Translations under genes and position numbers: made by a program
Notes under the pieces: generated by a model
The model's database searches: none
Seen by the model: the letters and a program-made list of their open reading frames with translations, nothing else
What the model was told of the DNA's origin: nothing
Assembly: GCA_030849075.1 (NCBI GenBank)
Contig: JASAOO010003517.1
Location: forward strand, 1-64,000
Direction of reading: 5' to 3'
Length of the DNA: 64,000 nucleotides
Source: Zelonia costaricensis
Lineage: Eukaryota; Euglenozoa; Kinetoplastea; Trypanosomatida; Trypanosomatidae
Shown: one piece after another, positions 31,143 to 42,426 of the stretch
Layout of the letters: each line of letters starts with the position of its first letter
Position numbering within the stretch: the first letter of the stretch is position 1

Positions 31143-32681
31143 TCTGTCTGTCTGTAGGGGTGTGTGTGTGTGTGTGTGTGTGTGTCACTGTGGCTATGTA
31201 CGCGGGAGGTGAGAGGGAGTGGGAGGGGGGGAAGGAGAGAAGAACACAGAACAGAGCTGCCGTGCTCAACTTGATGAACCGCCGGAGGGCACGCAAAGGC
31301 AAGCCCGACTCACGCACCTGACGAGGGGGAGTGGGAGAGAGGGCGAGGACGCGGTCGGTGTGTGCGGCGTCGATGATGTAGTGGGAAAGGAACGCCGATG
31401 TAGGTCGACGAGGCGGCGCAGGCAGGAAAGACGGGAGAGGGGGGGAGCGAAGACGGGGAAAGCGTGGAGGTGGACAAGCGGCACCCGATGCGGGCCCCTT
31501 GCGCGCGGTCATCAAAGCCCCGCGGGCGTCTGCTGTTGACGTCCCTGGAAGGGCGACAGCGGGTTGCAGATGGTGCCCATCCCTTTTTTTAAAGCTCGGC
31601 CACCGTCAGACGGGAGCGCGACTTCACACAAAGGAGTGGGCCACCGCACCGTGAGAAAGGGAGGGAGGGAGGGGGAAGGCACACACAGACACACAGGGTG
31701 ACGAAGCTAGGCGCGATAGCCACAGGGCCGACGGCGGCGGTGAGAGCCCCCTTTGCTCGTTTCTTCTCACAACGCATGCTCACCTGCCGCACACAACTGC
31801 ATGAAGCACAATCCGTCCAAGGTGCATCCACCGCCGACGTGATGCACGCAGACCTTGCTTGGGTGACCATGCGGTGCGTTGGTGTCCGTCCTATGCAATT
31901 TCCGTTTGCGTTCCTCTTCTTCTTTTCTTGTTGTCACGTGTGCTGGAGCGCGCGTGGATGCCGTATCGTGGCGGGCCCGTCGTGGAGCACGCCGCACCGT
32001 AGTGCAGAGGAGGTTGGAGGTGATGGAGGAAAGAGGGAGAGGGGAGGCCGAAGCACCACGCACACACACACACACGTAGAAGAGAGGAGAGTGAGAAGGT
32101 GCGAGTGGGGAGGGGAAAGGAAGCAATAGAAGACGTGCGTCAGACTTCCCAGCATACACGTACGACTCCCATCCGCATCCAAATACGCGCACAGACGCAA
32201 ACAGACGCAAGCACGCACACACACACACACACACACAGCCACCATCATCATCATCACCGCCAAAAGAGCAAGACGGACGACGACCGCACAACAACCTTTA
32301 AAACAACACGCACAGGTACAAGCACGCGGACAGAGACAGAAGAGCAAGAAGACGACGACGCACCCGCCAGTTCACAATGCGCGCGAGAGAGGGGGTAAGA
32401 CTGGGCGGATGCAATACGCGGCCAGCATTCAGGAGAGAAACGGGAAAGGGGAAAAGAGAAGGAAGGCGGACAACAAAAGCAAAGCAATGGACGCCGAGGC
32501 ACGGTGGTGAGGGAAGGGGGGCACACAGGGAACATGATGACCGAGGGCAGCAGGGAAGATGCCTAGTCCCCCTTACCTTCCCCCTCTTCGCTTCCCACGT
32601 CAAGGAGAAGCGAAGGCATCGCGGCGGACCCTCTCCACGCACACGGCCCACACGCACATGCAAGCCAGCGTCCACGCACTT

Positions 32682-32713
<32 letters not shown>

Positions 32714-35700
32714 CCGGGCGTCACTCGGAAAAACGGCGACGCGTGCGTGCGCTGGAGGGTACGTGTGTGTGTGTGCGTGTGCGTGTGCGTCTGTGTGTGT
32801 ATGTGTGTGAGCACCGTGGATTCCCGTGAGAAAAACAAAATCGCGCGGAAGTCGACAACGACAGCTGAACTGTGACAAGCGAGGCGTGCAACGCAGCTGC
32901 GCCGCAGCCGGCACAGAGTTCAGCAAATCCACCTCCTTCTTTCTTTCGTTGCGTTGCACCACACGTCCTCGTCCACGTCCTCGCCCGTGTCCCGCAGAGA
33001 CGGCCGCGCACCCTCGATTGCACGGGAAAGGCGTCGCGTTGGGGCAGAGGGAAGAATAGGGCTGAAGCACCGCGCGAGTTGGAGGAAGAGAGAGAGGGGA
33101 GCAGGTGGTGCACGGACGTGACGACGCAGGAGGAGCTCGCCGTGCGGGATCGAATCGTGGGCACGCAGCAGACAATACTGAAGCGCACGCACATACATAT
33201 GAATACACGAAGGCAGACAACCGAAACACAAAAGCGAAGGAAGGAGACGCGCGCCACAGCTCACCGACGCCAACGGCGCAACACAACAACACAGAGAAGC
33301 ACGGAGAGAGGATGGAGGGTGACGGAAAGGGAGGCAGTGAAGGAGGAGGGCGTGGGGGAGGGGTGTGGGCATGGTGCCATCAACCGGAAAGCCCCATGTG
33401 GTGCGCATTCAGATACAGTGAGAAGGGCAAGCACAAGATGCACGCGACGGAGATACAGCAAACAACGCAAAGGGGCCGCAGCGAAGAAGGTGACGAAACG
33501 GGGAGACACTCACGTGATGAAGAGCACATACAAGACACAAGAAAAGAACACGAGCACAAACCTGTGAGAAGACACGGAGCACGAAGGGAGCAAGTGAACA
33601 CAAGCAGCGCGCGGCTTCCGTTCGTTTGTGTGTTTGTGTGTCCGTGCGTGGTGTGGTGGGGGGAGAAAGGGGGAGCAGACGCAAAAGAATACACAACATG
33701 CGTACGCACACCACAGCCACGCGCAGCAGTGCGTTGGGGGCAAAACCGCAAGCACGGGGAAGAGTGAAGGCACACACACACAGGAGGGAAAAAAGGTGAA
33801 GAGAGAAGAGCGCAAAGAGGCGAGAAAGGGAAGCGGAGGGAGGGGGGGAGGCGCGAATGCGTGCCGCGCGGCACGAGACACCCCAATCCGTGTGCGTGCA
33901 GATGCGCCTGTGGGGTGTGCTCGGCCCAAAATGCACGGCGCCAGTCGTGAAGTGCTGGTACGACGCCGCAGCACACTCCTGGGGAAGAGAATGGCAGAGG
34001 AGACTGAGGCACCAAAGAAGCAAGCAAGGAGCTCAACAGCACACGCCTGCTCACACACACGTGCCATTACACACACGCACACACACACACACGTTGCACA
34101 ACCGCGCAAAGTACACGCTGAAAAAAAAAAGTGCAGATGTGTACTCCTCTGTTGTGCGTATGCGTGAGTGAATATATGTGTGTGTGTGTTCTTGCACGTG
34201 TGATTGCGTGGCCGAGTGCACGCCTTCTGCTCTCGCGCTCGTCGCCTCGCTTCTCATGATCCAGTGACCAAGGTGGGGATGGCTTCAGTGGCAGTGGCGG
34301 TGTGCACGAAGGGGCATCCTGGCGCGGCCTCAAACAACCCGCTCCTCCTTTCCCCTTTTTCTCCTGTGTATGCGTGTCCACGGGTACGCACGTCGGAAGT
34401 CGGTTCGTAGGCCCGAGATGGAAATGTGGGGAGAGGAGAGGGGGGAACGGAGGAGGGGGCTAAGTAGAGAAGCACATGGGAGCGCATACGTAGAAAAGGA
34501 AAAGAAGAAAGCTACAACGGAGGAAGCTACGTGAGAGGAGGCGAAAGAGAAGCGTGGTTAAGGCACGGCATGACGGGGGTGGGAAGAGGGATGTGGAGGC
34601 GTGTGGGATCGGGAAAGAGGGGGGACACGAAGGAGGAGGAGGAGAGGGCAGGCAGCTCACACGACGCCGGCGACAGGAGGAGGGGACACGAGAGCACGGT
34701 TTGTGGACTCACTGCAACAAGACGGCAGAAGTGACAACGTCAGACTCACCGATGCTCACGCTCGAGTTCGCCCCTGCGCAAAGTCGCGTGCGTTGTTCAC
34801 GTCCGCAGCGATCAGTGACGCCTTGAGTGGAACAGGGAGCACAAGAGAGGGGCGAGGCGAGGCACGCCACGTAAAGGCTGCCGCATCACGTCGCTGCACC
34901 ACATCACCCGCCACAGACACCAGCACTAACAACTGCTTTCCCCAACCATGTGTATGTGTAGAAGGGAAGTTAAACACGCAAGACAGCACCCGACAGTGAA
35001 GTCAGAAACAGAGGTGGTGGAGGAATCGAGCGAGCAATCCACGCACGCGTACAGAGGAGAGGAGTGTTGTCCATGCGGGCAGAGAGAGAGAGAAGCACAA
35101 GAGCGAGAAGAAGGCAACACAAACCTTTGCACGGCACCGTGTCGCTCGGCCTGAGTGGCGAGGCGAGTGCAGGTGTGCGTTTGTGTGTGTGTGTGTTGTG
35201 AGTGCGTGCGCATACATGGCCAACATGTTTTGTTTTCTTGCACCGAGTGCGAGAGGCACACCATGTCGGAGGCGAAGAGTAAACAAGTTAAAGAGGCGCA
35301 GAGAAACTCTCCTGTTCAACATGCATGCACACGAAGGAGCGGTGACGAGGCGGAATTTGAGTAACGGCGACTGGGAAGTTGCGAAGGAGCGAGGGGAGCG
35401 GGGAGGTGAACGGAAACAGGGACTGGGGCGGGAACAGCAGATAGAGCTTTTAAGAGACTTACACGCACATACACGCACGCACGCAGACACGCAGACACGC
35501 GCGGAGGCACTTCCTGAGCAGCCTCCGCTGCGGTAGTCAATAGAGGAAGTGAAGAGCGAGGGGGGAGGGGGCATAGCGGAGAGGGCAAGACCCCCCCCCC
35601 ACAGGGCAGCGGCGCCACCGCAGAGGTACACGACAAGAGGGAAAGCCGTAGAAGAAAGAAGAAGGCGCAGGGTAGGCAGGACACATGATTGAAGGAATAC

Positions 35701-38700
35701 AGGACGTCTGTGCACGTATACGTGCTGAAGTGGAGCAGAGCCAATTGGGTGGATGGGAGGAGGGGGGCGGGGGTAGGGAGGGAAGGGGGGGAGTACACCA
35801 TGGAAGAAAACGCAAGCCATAAAAGGGGAGAGAAGAAGAAGAGGGCACGCGCGCACCGCCTCTCCAAAACCGGGGCGCGCCACTGCAGACCAGCGCAGTG
35901 GGGTGCCGAGTCGAAGGGGTGGAGGGAGGAGAAAAGGCGCAGGTGGAGTAAGCTCTTCCGACAGAGGAGGAGAGAGTGGCAGTTAAGAAGAATTGACAGC
36001 ACATGGCAGCGGGCAGAGGGGAGGAGGAGGCGGAGGAGAAGCAGAAAAGGGGCGAGGAGGACGCGGAGCTCCCCGCGTGAAGAAAGGGGAACAGAGAGGG
36101 AGAAGGGTGGAGGACGAGCGGGTGATGGGCCGAGAGCGGAGAGAGGGTGGTTGATCGCACGCGCAGCCAGCGCGTCCGGCCGCAAGGGAAAAACAAAAGA
36201 AAGAGAGCACGCACTTTTTTTTTCTGGAAGGCGCGGCACGCTACAACGACGCAGCGAGTGGTCGCAGTGGTGCAAGGGGGCGGAGGGGTAAACAGGGGGG
36301 GGGGGGGCAAGGAATGCATGCGTGGGCCACGGAGGGGATGGACGAATTGAGAAGGAGAAAAAAAAACAAAGCGAGAGAGCGGGAGAGGAGGGGAGGTGAG
36401 GCCGCACACGTACACCGACGGCGGCGAGAGCGACACAGAGACGACGCAAAGGACGAAGAACGAACCGCATACGTTCATGTTGCCGTCACACCTGCCACCG
36501 CACGCACCTGGAGAGAAGCAAGTGCGACGCACCCGGACAGATGAACAAAACCGAGCGAGACGGCGAGGCGAGTTCACGAGAAGAAGAAAAAAAGGCAGAA
36601 GTGAAGTTACGGCAGGTGTGCGCCCTGCGTGACATCGTCACTGCGCCGCTCGCGAACTCTTGCAGGTGTGTGCGTGTGTAGGTGTTGACCGTCGAGTAAG
36701 GCGTCTTGAGGCTCCTTGTTCGCATTGAGTACATCAGAGCGAAGAACAACGCCCCAGGGCGCCAGGCAGCTCGCGCAGTCTGCCTCACACGCCCTCTTCC
36801 CCTCTCGCCGTGCAAATGTTTCCGTGAGCCTCTGCTTGCGGTGGGCACACAAGACAGCCATCCCGGGCTGCCTCGTGGCACTCTCTCCTCCTACTTCTCC
36901 ACTTGCCCCATACCACTGAAACCACTCCTCCGCTTCTTCTCTGCGTCTTCACCCTCGTCATGAGCCTCGCCGCGACGCGGTGAGGGACACGCTCCGTTCA
37001 ACATCAGCGTCGAAGACACGGCCGTCTCTGCGTCACTCTCTCTCTCCCCTCTCCTCACGCTGCGAGGTGCATTGAGGTTACCATCACACGGGGCAGCGGA
37101 GAAGATCGGGAGGAGAGCTAAGAGCGGGTGGCGTGAAGGGTGGCGACACCTTCCCCCTCCCCTCACCACCCCCGACTCGAGAAAGCAGGAGGCGTATGAA
37201 AAGAGAAAAACCAAGCAAGTGAAACGAAAGCACACACACACACACACATCAAAGACAGGCTTCAGAGCTGCTCTCGCACACACGCACACATGCACACACA
37301 CACAAAGGGAGAGAGGGCAAGAAAGGAGGGAGGAGTCTTCTCTCCGCGCAACGTTTTTCATGGAGAGGAGAAGAGACAAAAGACGCGCGCACGTCAACGC
37401 CATCATACACACCCGCGTGCACGGCACAGGGGTTAACCTGAAGCATGACGCTCAGGACAAAAAAAACAGAAAACCCAAAACCCAGAAAAAAAAAGTCGCG
37501 AGGCGGGAGAGAGAGGGAAGTGGCGAGGCGGGGCGTTGGGGAGCAGCACGAAGACCTGGCGTGCTGCAGGGGCGCCGGTGATAAAGCAAAGAGCCAAAGC
37601 GAAGTGAAACAGCGGAAAAGGAAGAGGAGCGAGCCGTCATACACACACACACGCACACGCAAACCGCGCCGTGCAGCATCCAGAAGGGAGAAAAAAGAGA
37701 AACAGGGGGCACTGTCGCAATGAGGTGAAAGAGATCGAGGTGGCAACGACGAAGCTGCGCAGAGGAGCAGAGAGGCGGCGTGCGACGTGGGAAGACGAGG
37801 AGAGTCGAATGCGCAGCAACCCAGCACAAGGACACACCAGGGGAGATTTGCGTGCAGAGCCTTCGAGAGGAAGAGAAAGAAGGGCAGGCAGTTTGCTGCG
37901 CAAGGGTCTGTGAACGTGTGGGTCTTTGTGTATGTGTGTGTGCGCGCTCGCGTTCACACACGTGTGTCTGCGTTGGCGTCTGTCGGTTCACCTCCCATTG
38001 CCCGCTGTAGAGCGGACACAGGCGCGCAGACACACACGCACGCTCTTGGAAGCTGTGCACCCCAGACGTGCAGACGAGCGCGCACACGCACGCTCGGACA
38101 ATGGTGAAAGAAAGAGAGAGAAAAAGGCAAGAGGAGAAGTGGGGACGGGAGGGGAGGGGCTAGGAGCAAACCTGGGGGGGGCACTGAAAACCGGGACGAA
38201 GCTTCATATCAGCACACACACACACACATACACACGCATCAGCACGCAGACACACCAGGAAGGGAGAAAAAGAAAGGAGCTGAGGGCCACGTGCCGTCTC
38301 GGCCCGAGAAGGAGTCGCAGGGAGAGGGGCTGTCAGACAAGAATGCGGCTCAACTCGTTCTCCTTCGTCCATGAAGGAGGGAGCAAGTTGCGCGGATCGA
38401 CAAAGGCTACTGCAAAGCCCGTTCGTGCTTCCCATGCGTACATTTAAGCCGCCACCACCCACCACAGCATGCCCGTGGGATGGCAAGTGCTTAACGTGGC
38501 TGTGTGTTGGTGTGTCTGTCGACTGTGCCACGAGTCGAAGTTGCAACGAGGAGACACACATGTCCGAGCAGGTGCACACACACACACGCGCGAACAAACA
38601 CGTTTGTGTGTGATACACTCAACAGCGCGCGCCAGACTACCAACGAAGTTGTCGGAGATGTACAAGCGGGCGCACGCGGGGAGGCTACCAAAAGTCGATG

Positions 38701-40360
38701 TAGGTGCCTCCCCCGCCTCCGTCATGTACACCACAGCTAGCTGCACCTTTCTTCTCATCTTCGTATTTTCCCTTTTTTTGCTCGAAGCCGCACGTCCTGC
38801 GCCGCGCAGAGTGGCAGAGGTGCAAGGAAAGGAGTCGCGCAGCGGGCTGGGCTTTTCTTGTCTTCTTCTCTCTCTCTCGCCGACACGCGACGCACTCGGC
38901 AGCTAAACGAAAAAAATGTGTGCGCCCAGGGCAGAGGAGGCACAAACTGAATGACGCCAGAGAAGTGGCGCCCCACCGGGCCTGCCCCCCCCCCTCACCC
39001 TCCTCGTCAAATAAAAGGCGTGCAGGAGAAGCGCCAGCACGCAGGCGCACGCACCCGACACACCAATCGCAGAGGAGATGCCAACCAGCACGCCCGGCAA
39101 CACGCCCGCTGAGGAAAGAGGGAAAGAGAAGGGAGAAGGGCCCGGCCCAGCCCTTGACGTGGGTGTCCCGTCGACTAGAGGGAGTGTGGGCAGCTCGGGG
39201 CGGGGCGGAAGAAGGAAACATGAGGGTAGGGGGGCAGAGGAGTTGCGACTTCACCGGAGATGGCGGCCGCTGTGGCTTTGGTGCGCCCTCCCCTCAGCAA
39301 TCGTGCGCAACCTCGTGTGCAACGCAAGTCGGCTGAGAAGGTGAGGTGAGAGGGGAGAGGTGCCAAACGGGGCTCCAGGGAACAAAAAGAAAAAGAGAGC
39401 AGACGCATAAAAGAAAACACAACAACGCGACACAAAGAGAGGCCCCCCTTAGACGGCACTGGAGGGTGCGCTGCGACGAGGGTGGCGCCACTGACAGTCC
39501 CGACTCGCGCGAGGCGCTGCAAAAACAAACAGCACTCAACGCGCACGCACAAAGAAGCGCGCCAACAGGGGGAAGGGTAGAGAGGGGGCACTCGAGCACG
39601 TCGGTGGCGAGGCGGGTCCCGCTCAGACTCGACGAGCCCTCCATGCGCCCTCTTCACGTTTCCCGCAGTGACGCGCGCACGCGCACACATACACACGCAC
39701 ACACGCGCCGTGCTCCAGGAAGAGGGAAAAACGAAAAACACACAAGCAGCGAAGACAGCGAGCACACCTCTGTGCAGCACACAGATGAGGGGAGAGGGAA
39801 GAAGGAGAAACGCGCAGTGCACCACAGGGAGCCCACCGGAAAGCCAAAGCACTGTACAGCCGTAAAAGAAGGGGTGAGCGGAGAGAGAGAGAGATGGAGG
39901 GAGGGGGGAGACTGAGGTGACGCGTGAGGAGGGAAGGGGGGGGCACGTGCAGTCGAGAGAAGCGANGGAGGGGGGCACACGCAGTCGAGAGAAGCGAGCG
40001 AGAAGCATGGCACACAAGGAAAACGCTGTCATGTAAAGAGGTGGGGGGAGGGAGATAGGAAAGAGAAAGAGCGAAGCCAAGAGATACAGCGCGAACAGAC
40101 ACACACACACACACGCGCGTGCACACGACAACACAATAACACACGTACTCGCTCACAAAAAGCAAGAAAAAAGACCGGAAGACCACAGAAACAGAGAGAG
40201 AGAGAGAAAGAGAGCGGAAGGCGTAGCGCGGGGAAAAGGAGGAGAAGAGAGGTAGTCAGTACAGGGGAGGGGGTGGGGAAGCAAGAGTTCGAAACTCACG
40301 GTGAGGCCACGGCGGAACGCGACAGCCACGCAGTGTCTTCGCATGTCTTGTGGGTGACCG
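31143..40360. other. Very long gene-free spacer (9.2 kb)
   Basis: I find no coding region. The + strand is purine-rich almost throughout. CA/GT tracts lie at 31160-31185, 32215-32237, 32682-32708 and about 34070-34092. A G13 run lies near 36295-36307. Large minus-strand frames (for example 35316-36470 and 35537-36577) translate to Ser/Leu/Pro/Phe/Cys-rich strings expected from C/T-rich DNA. The ambiguous base 39966 and a short direct repeat lie at the right end. Candidates for hidden content are long UTRs, small RNAs or degenerate retroposons; none is demonstrable here. Confidence 0.6.
39934..39997 (+). repeat. Short direct repeat (32-bp period) around an ambiguous base
   Basis: GCAGTCGAGAGAAGCGA occurs at 39949-39965 and again at 39981-39997, each preceded by a G run and a CAC motif. 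A single N at 39966 lies between the copies. The layout looks like overlapping contig ends that were not merged. Confidence 0.75.
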
Positions 40361-42322
40361 TCAGCCATCTGTCAGCGTCTGACGCGGCGATGCGAGGGGC
40401 ACGCCGGATGTCGGCGCCGTTGCCGCGTTGACATCGAAGCTGAGCATGATCACGTCAGCCTCGCCCAGCTTGACCGTCTCGGCGTAGTCGAAGACGTCCT
40501 GCTCCATGTAGTCCGCCCACGTCTCATCCGCGCCGTCGAGCAGCAGCGGGTGGTGGCGGTGGTCATCGGCGCCGTGTGGCACGACGCCACCGCGCACGAG
40601 GGCGCCGGAGAGCTGCGGGGACGACAGCGGGTCGGCGGCAGCGGCGGCGGCGGCGCGAGCGGCGGCCTCGTGGCGCTGCATCTCGTGCAGGACGTAGCTC
40701 GGGTCTACCGGCATGACGAAGGGCACCCCGCCCTCGCTGTCCGCCACCACCGTGGATGGCACGACAGCGGGGGCCGTCATGAAGAGATCGAGCAGCGGCA
40801 GGCGCGGGGGCTGCAGGTCTTTCCAGATGCTGGGCCGGCTCGCAGGCGGCCGCGTGCTGTCCGCGCTTGGCGACGTCGCCTCTAGCATGGGGGAGCACGT
40901 GGCGGACATGCAGCCGGACGAGCACGGAGAGATGGCGCCCAACGACTCCTCCGGCGTGGGGCTCGTGGAGGACGAGGCGGACGAGGGGAAGTAGGCGTCG
41001 GCGGTCAGGTACTGCCACGACGGCGTGCAGCTGCTGCTGTTGCCGTTGCTCGATGCGCTGCCGTCCGTCGTGGCCGCCGCAGCGGCGGAGTCGGTGGACG
41101 ACAGCACAGCATCAATGCGCAGAATCGGCAGCGGCTCCTCGACCTCCTCGGCGTACAGGGTGGGCAGCACGAAGAGACGACCCTGCGACTCGAGGGTCAT
41201 GAGCAGCTGCGCCTCGCGATCGTGCCGATGGCGGCGCTGCTCCTCGACGTGGCCCATGTTCATCTCGCGGATGATGTGCTGTGGGTCGTTGCTGAAGAGC
41301 GACAGCGCGTTGAGGGCGTAGCCAACAGAGCGGAGCTGCGACTCGCCGGCTGCCACGCTCTCCTTCTCCGTGTCCGCCAGCATCTCCTCCAACCGCGCCT
41401 CCAGCGCGCGCCAGTGCTCCGTGATGACCTCAATGAAGCGCTCCTTCCGCTGGCCCGCGGACGTGGCGGAGGCGAGCATGCAGGAGGCGCGCAGGGAGGA
41501 GCGGGTGCGACTGCCCGACTGCGGGGGGTCCATACGCACAAACGACAGGGCCGGCTGCGAGCGCAGCGACTTGAGCTCCCGGCAGCACGCCTCGCGCACG
41601 AGGGAGCGGAGGGCGTAGCGCATGTTCGCCGGAGAGGCGGCGGCCGCCTGCTTCAGCCCCTGCTGCCACGCGTAGTGCGTGCCGGCGTGGTGGGTCGCGT
41701 TGTCACGGCGCTGTCGCTCGCACCACTGCGGGCTCAGCGGCACCTGCTCCGGCGTGCGGGCCGCGGCGGCGCTGCGAGGGAGGGCGAGCACCGACGGTGC
41801 ACGCGGCGTGGCGGGGCGGGAGAGGCCGTACGGCTCCGGCGACGCCGTCGAGGCGACCGCCGCGAGGGCGGCTGTCGTAGACGGGCTGTATGGTGCGCTG
41901 CTGAAGGTGTACTGGCTGCACTCCTCCATCTCCGACTCGTAGTCATACGGGATGCAGGCGTCGTCGCCCTCGTCGCTGACACCCTCTGCGTTGTCGCACG
42001 CCGGCGCGGCGGACTCGGACGAATCGTTGCACGCCTCGGAGGAGGCCCAGGCGTCCGCGGTGCTGTCCAGGCAGGCGACAGAGAGGTGGCGCGGCAGCAT
42101 GCGGCGCGGCTCCTCCGTCGGGGACGCCGCGCGCGGCACGGCGTACGGCACCGCGTCGGAGCCGGTGACCGACCACGTCGGCATGGACGTCGTTGCGGGA
42201 GAGGGGCTTGTCGGGCTGCTGGGGTTCGGCGCCTGGTGTTCCGCAGGCGCCACAGTTGTGTGCGAGCTAGTTGACTCACCACAACACGGGCTGCCGGACG
42301 AAGGGGCGACCTCGGGCGTCAT
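40361..42322 (-). CDS. Hypothetical protein, 653 residues
   Basis: I do not recognise this protein. It has no signal peptide or membrane segment. Residues 1-200 are Ser/Pro/Ala-rich and look disordered, with an acidic patch DYESEMEECSQY near 150-160. Residues about 205-410 look folded: an Arg-rich helix (MRYALRSLVREACCRELKSL), then a long amphipathic helix RFIEVITEHWRALEARLEEM (near 295-314) that may form a short coiled coil. The strand-like string GRLFVLPTLYAEEVEEPLPI follows. Another Ser/Thr-rich stretch leads to a conserved-looking acidic end, WADYMEQDVFDYAETVKLGE (near 600-620), then MLSFDVN. The ATG at 42322 has an acceptor AG 81 nt above it at 42404-42405. The stop is TGA. It sits between IFT22 and D2LIC in the transcription order, which is no more than a weak hint of flagellar function. 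Confidence 0.8.
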   Translation of the reverse strand: MTPEVAPSSGSPCCGESTSSHTTVAPAEHQAPNPSSPTSPSPATTSMPTWSVTGSDAVPYAVPRAASPTEEPRRMLPRHLSVACLDSTADAWASSEACNDSSESAAPACDNAEGVSDEGDDACIPYDYESEMEECSQYTFSSAPYSPSTTAALAAVASTASPEPYGLSRPATPRAPSVLALPRSAAAARTPEQVPLSPQWCERQRRDNATHHAGTHYAWQQGLKQAAAASPANMRYALRSLVREACCRELKSLRSQPALSFVRMDPPQSGSRTRSSLRASCMLASATSAGQRKERFIEVITEHWRALEARLEEMLADTEKESVAAGESQLRSVGYALNALSLFSNDPQHIIREMNMGHVEEQRRHRHDREAQLLMTLESQGRLFVLPTLYAEEVEEPLPILRIDAVLSSTDSAAAAATTDGSASSNGNSSSCTPSWQYLTADAYFPSSASSSTSPTPEESLGAISPCSSGCMSATCSPMLEATSPSADSTRPPASRPSIWKDLQPPRLPLLDLFMTAPAVVPSTVVADSEGGVPFVMPVDPSYVLHEMQRHEAAARAAAAAAADPLSSPQLSGALVRGGVVPHGADDHRHHPLLLDGADETWADYMEQDVFDYAETVKLGEADVIMLSFDVNAATAPTSGVPLASPRQTLTDG

Positions 42323-42403
42323 GGCTGGAGTGACAAGGGAGGGAGGAGTTCGGAGTAAAGCGGACGAGCGCGAAGAAGCAGCTTCGCTGAGAAGCGATGC
42401 GGG

Positions 42404-42426
42404 CTGAAAGACGGGGAGGGGAGTGG
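42404..42426 (-). promoter_or_regulatory. Putative spliced-leader acceptor for the 653-residue gene
   Basis: On the minus strand CCACTCCCCTCCCCGTCTTTCAG ends with the AG at 42405-42404, giving an 81-nt leader. A nearer AG at 42326-42325 would leave only two nucleotides and is less likely. Confidence 0.6.

Noticed and set aside
35316..36577. Two overlapping minus-strand frames of 346-384 codons
   Set aside because: Ser/Leu/Pro/Phe/Cys-rich low complexity from pyrimidine-rich sequence; two frames are open at once over the same DNA, so neither shows selection.
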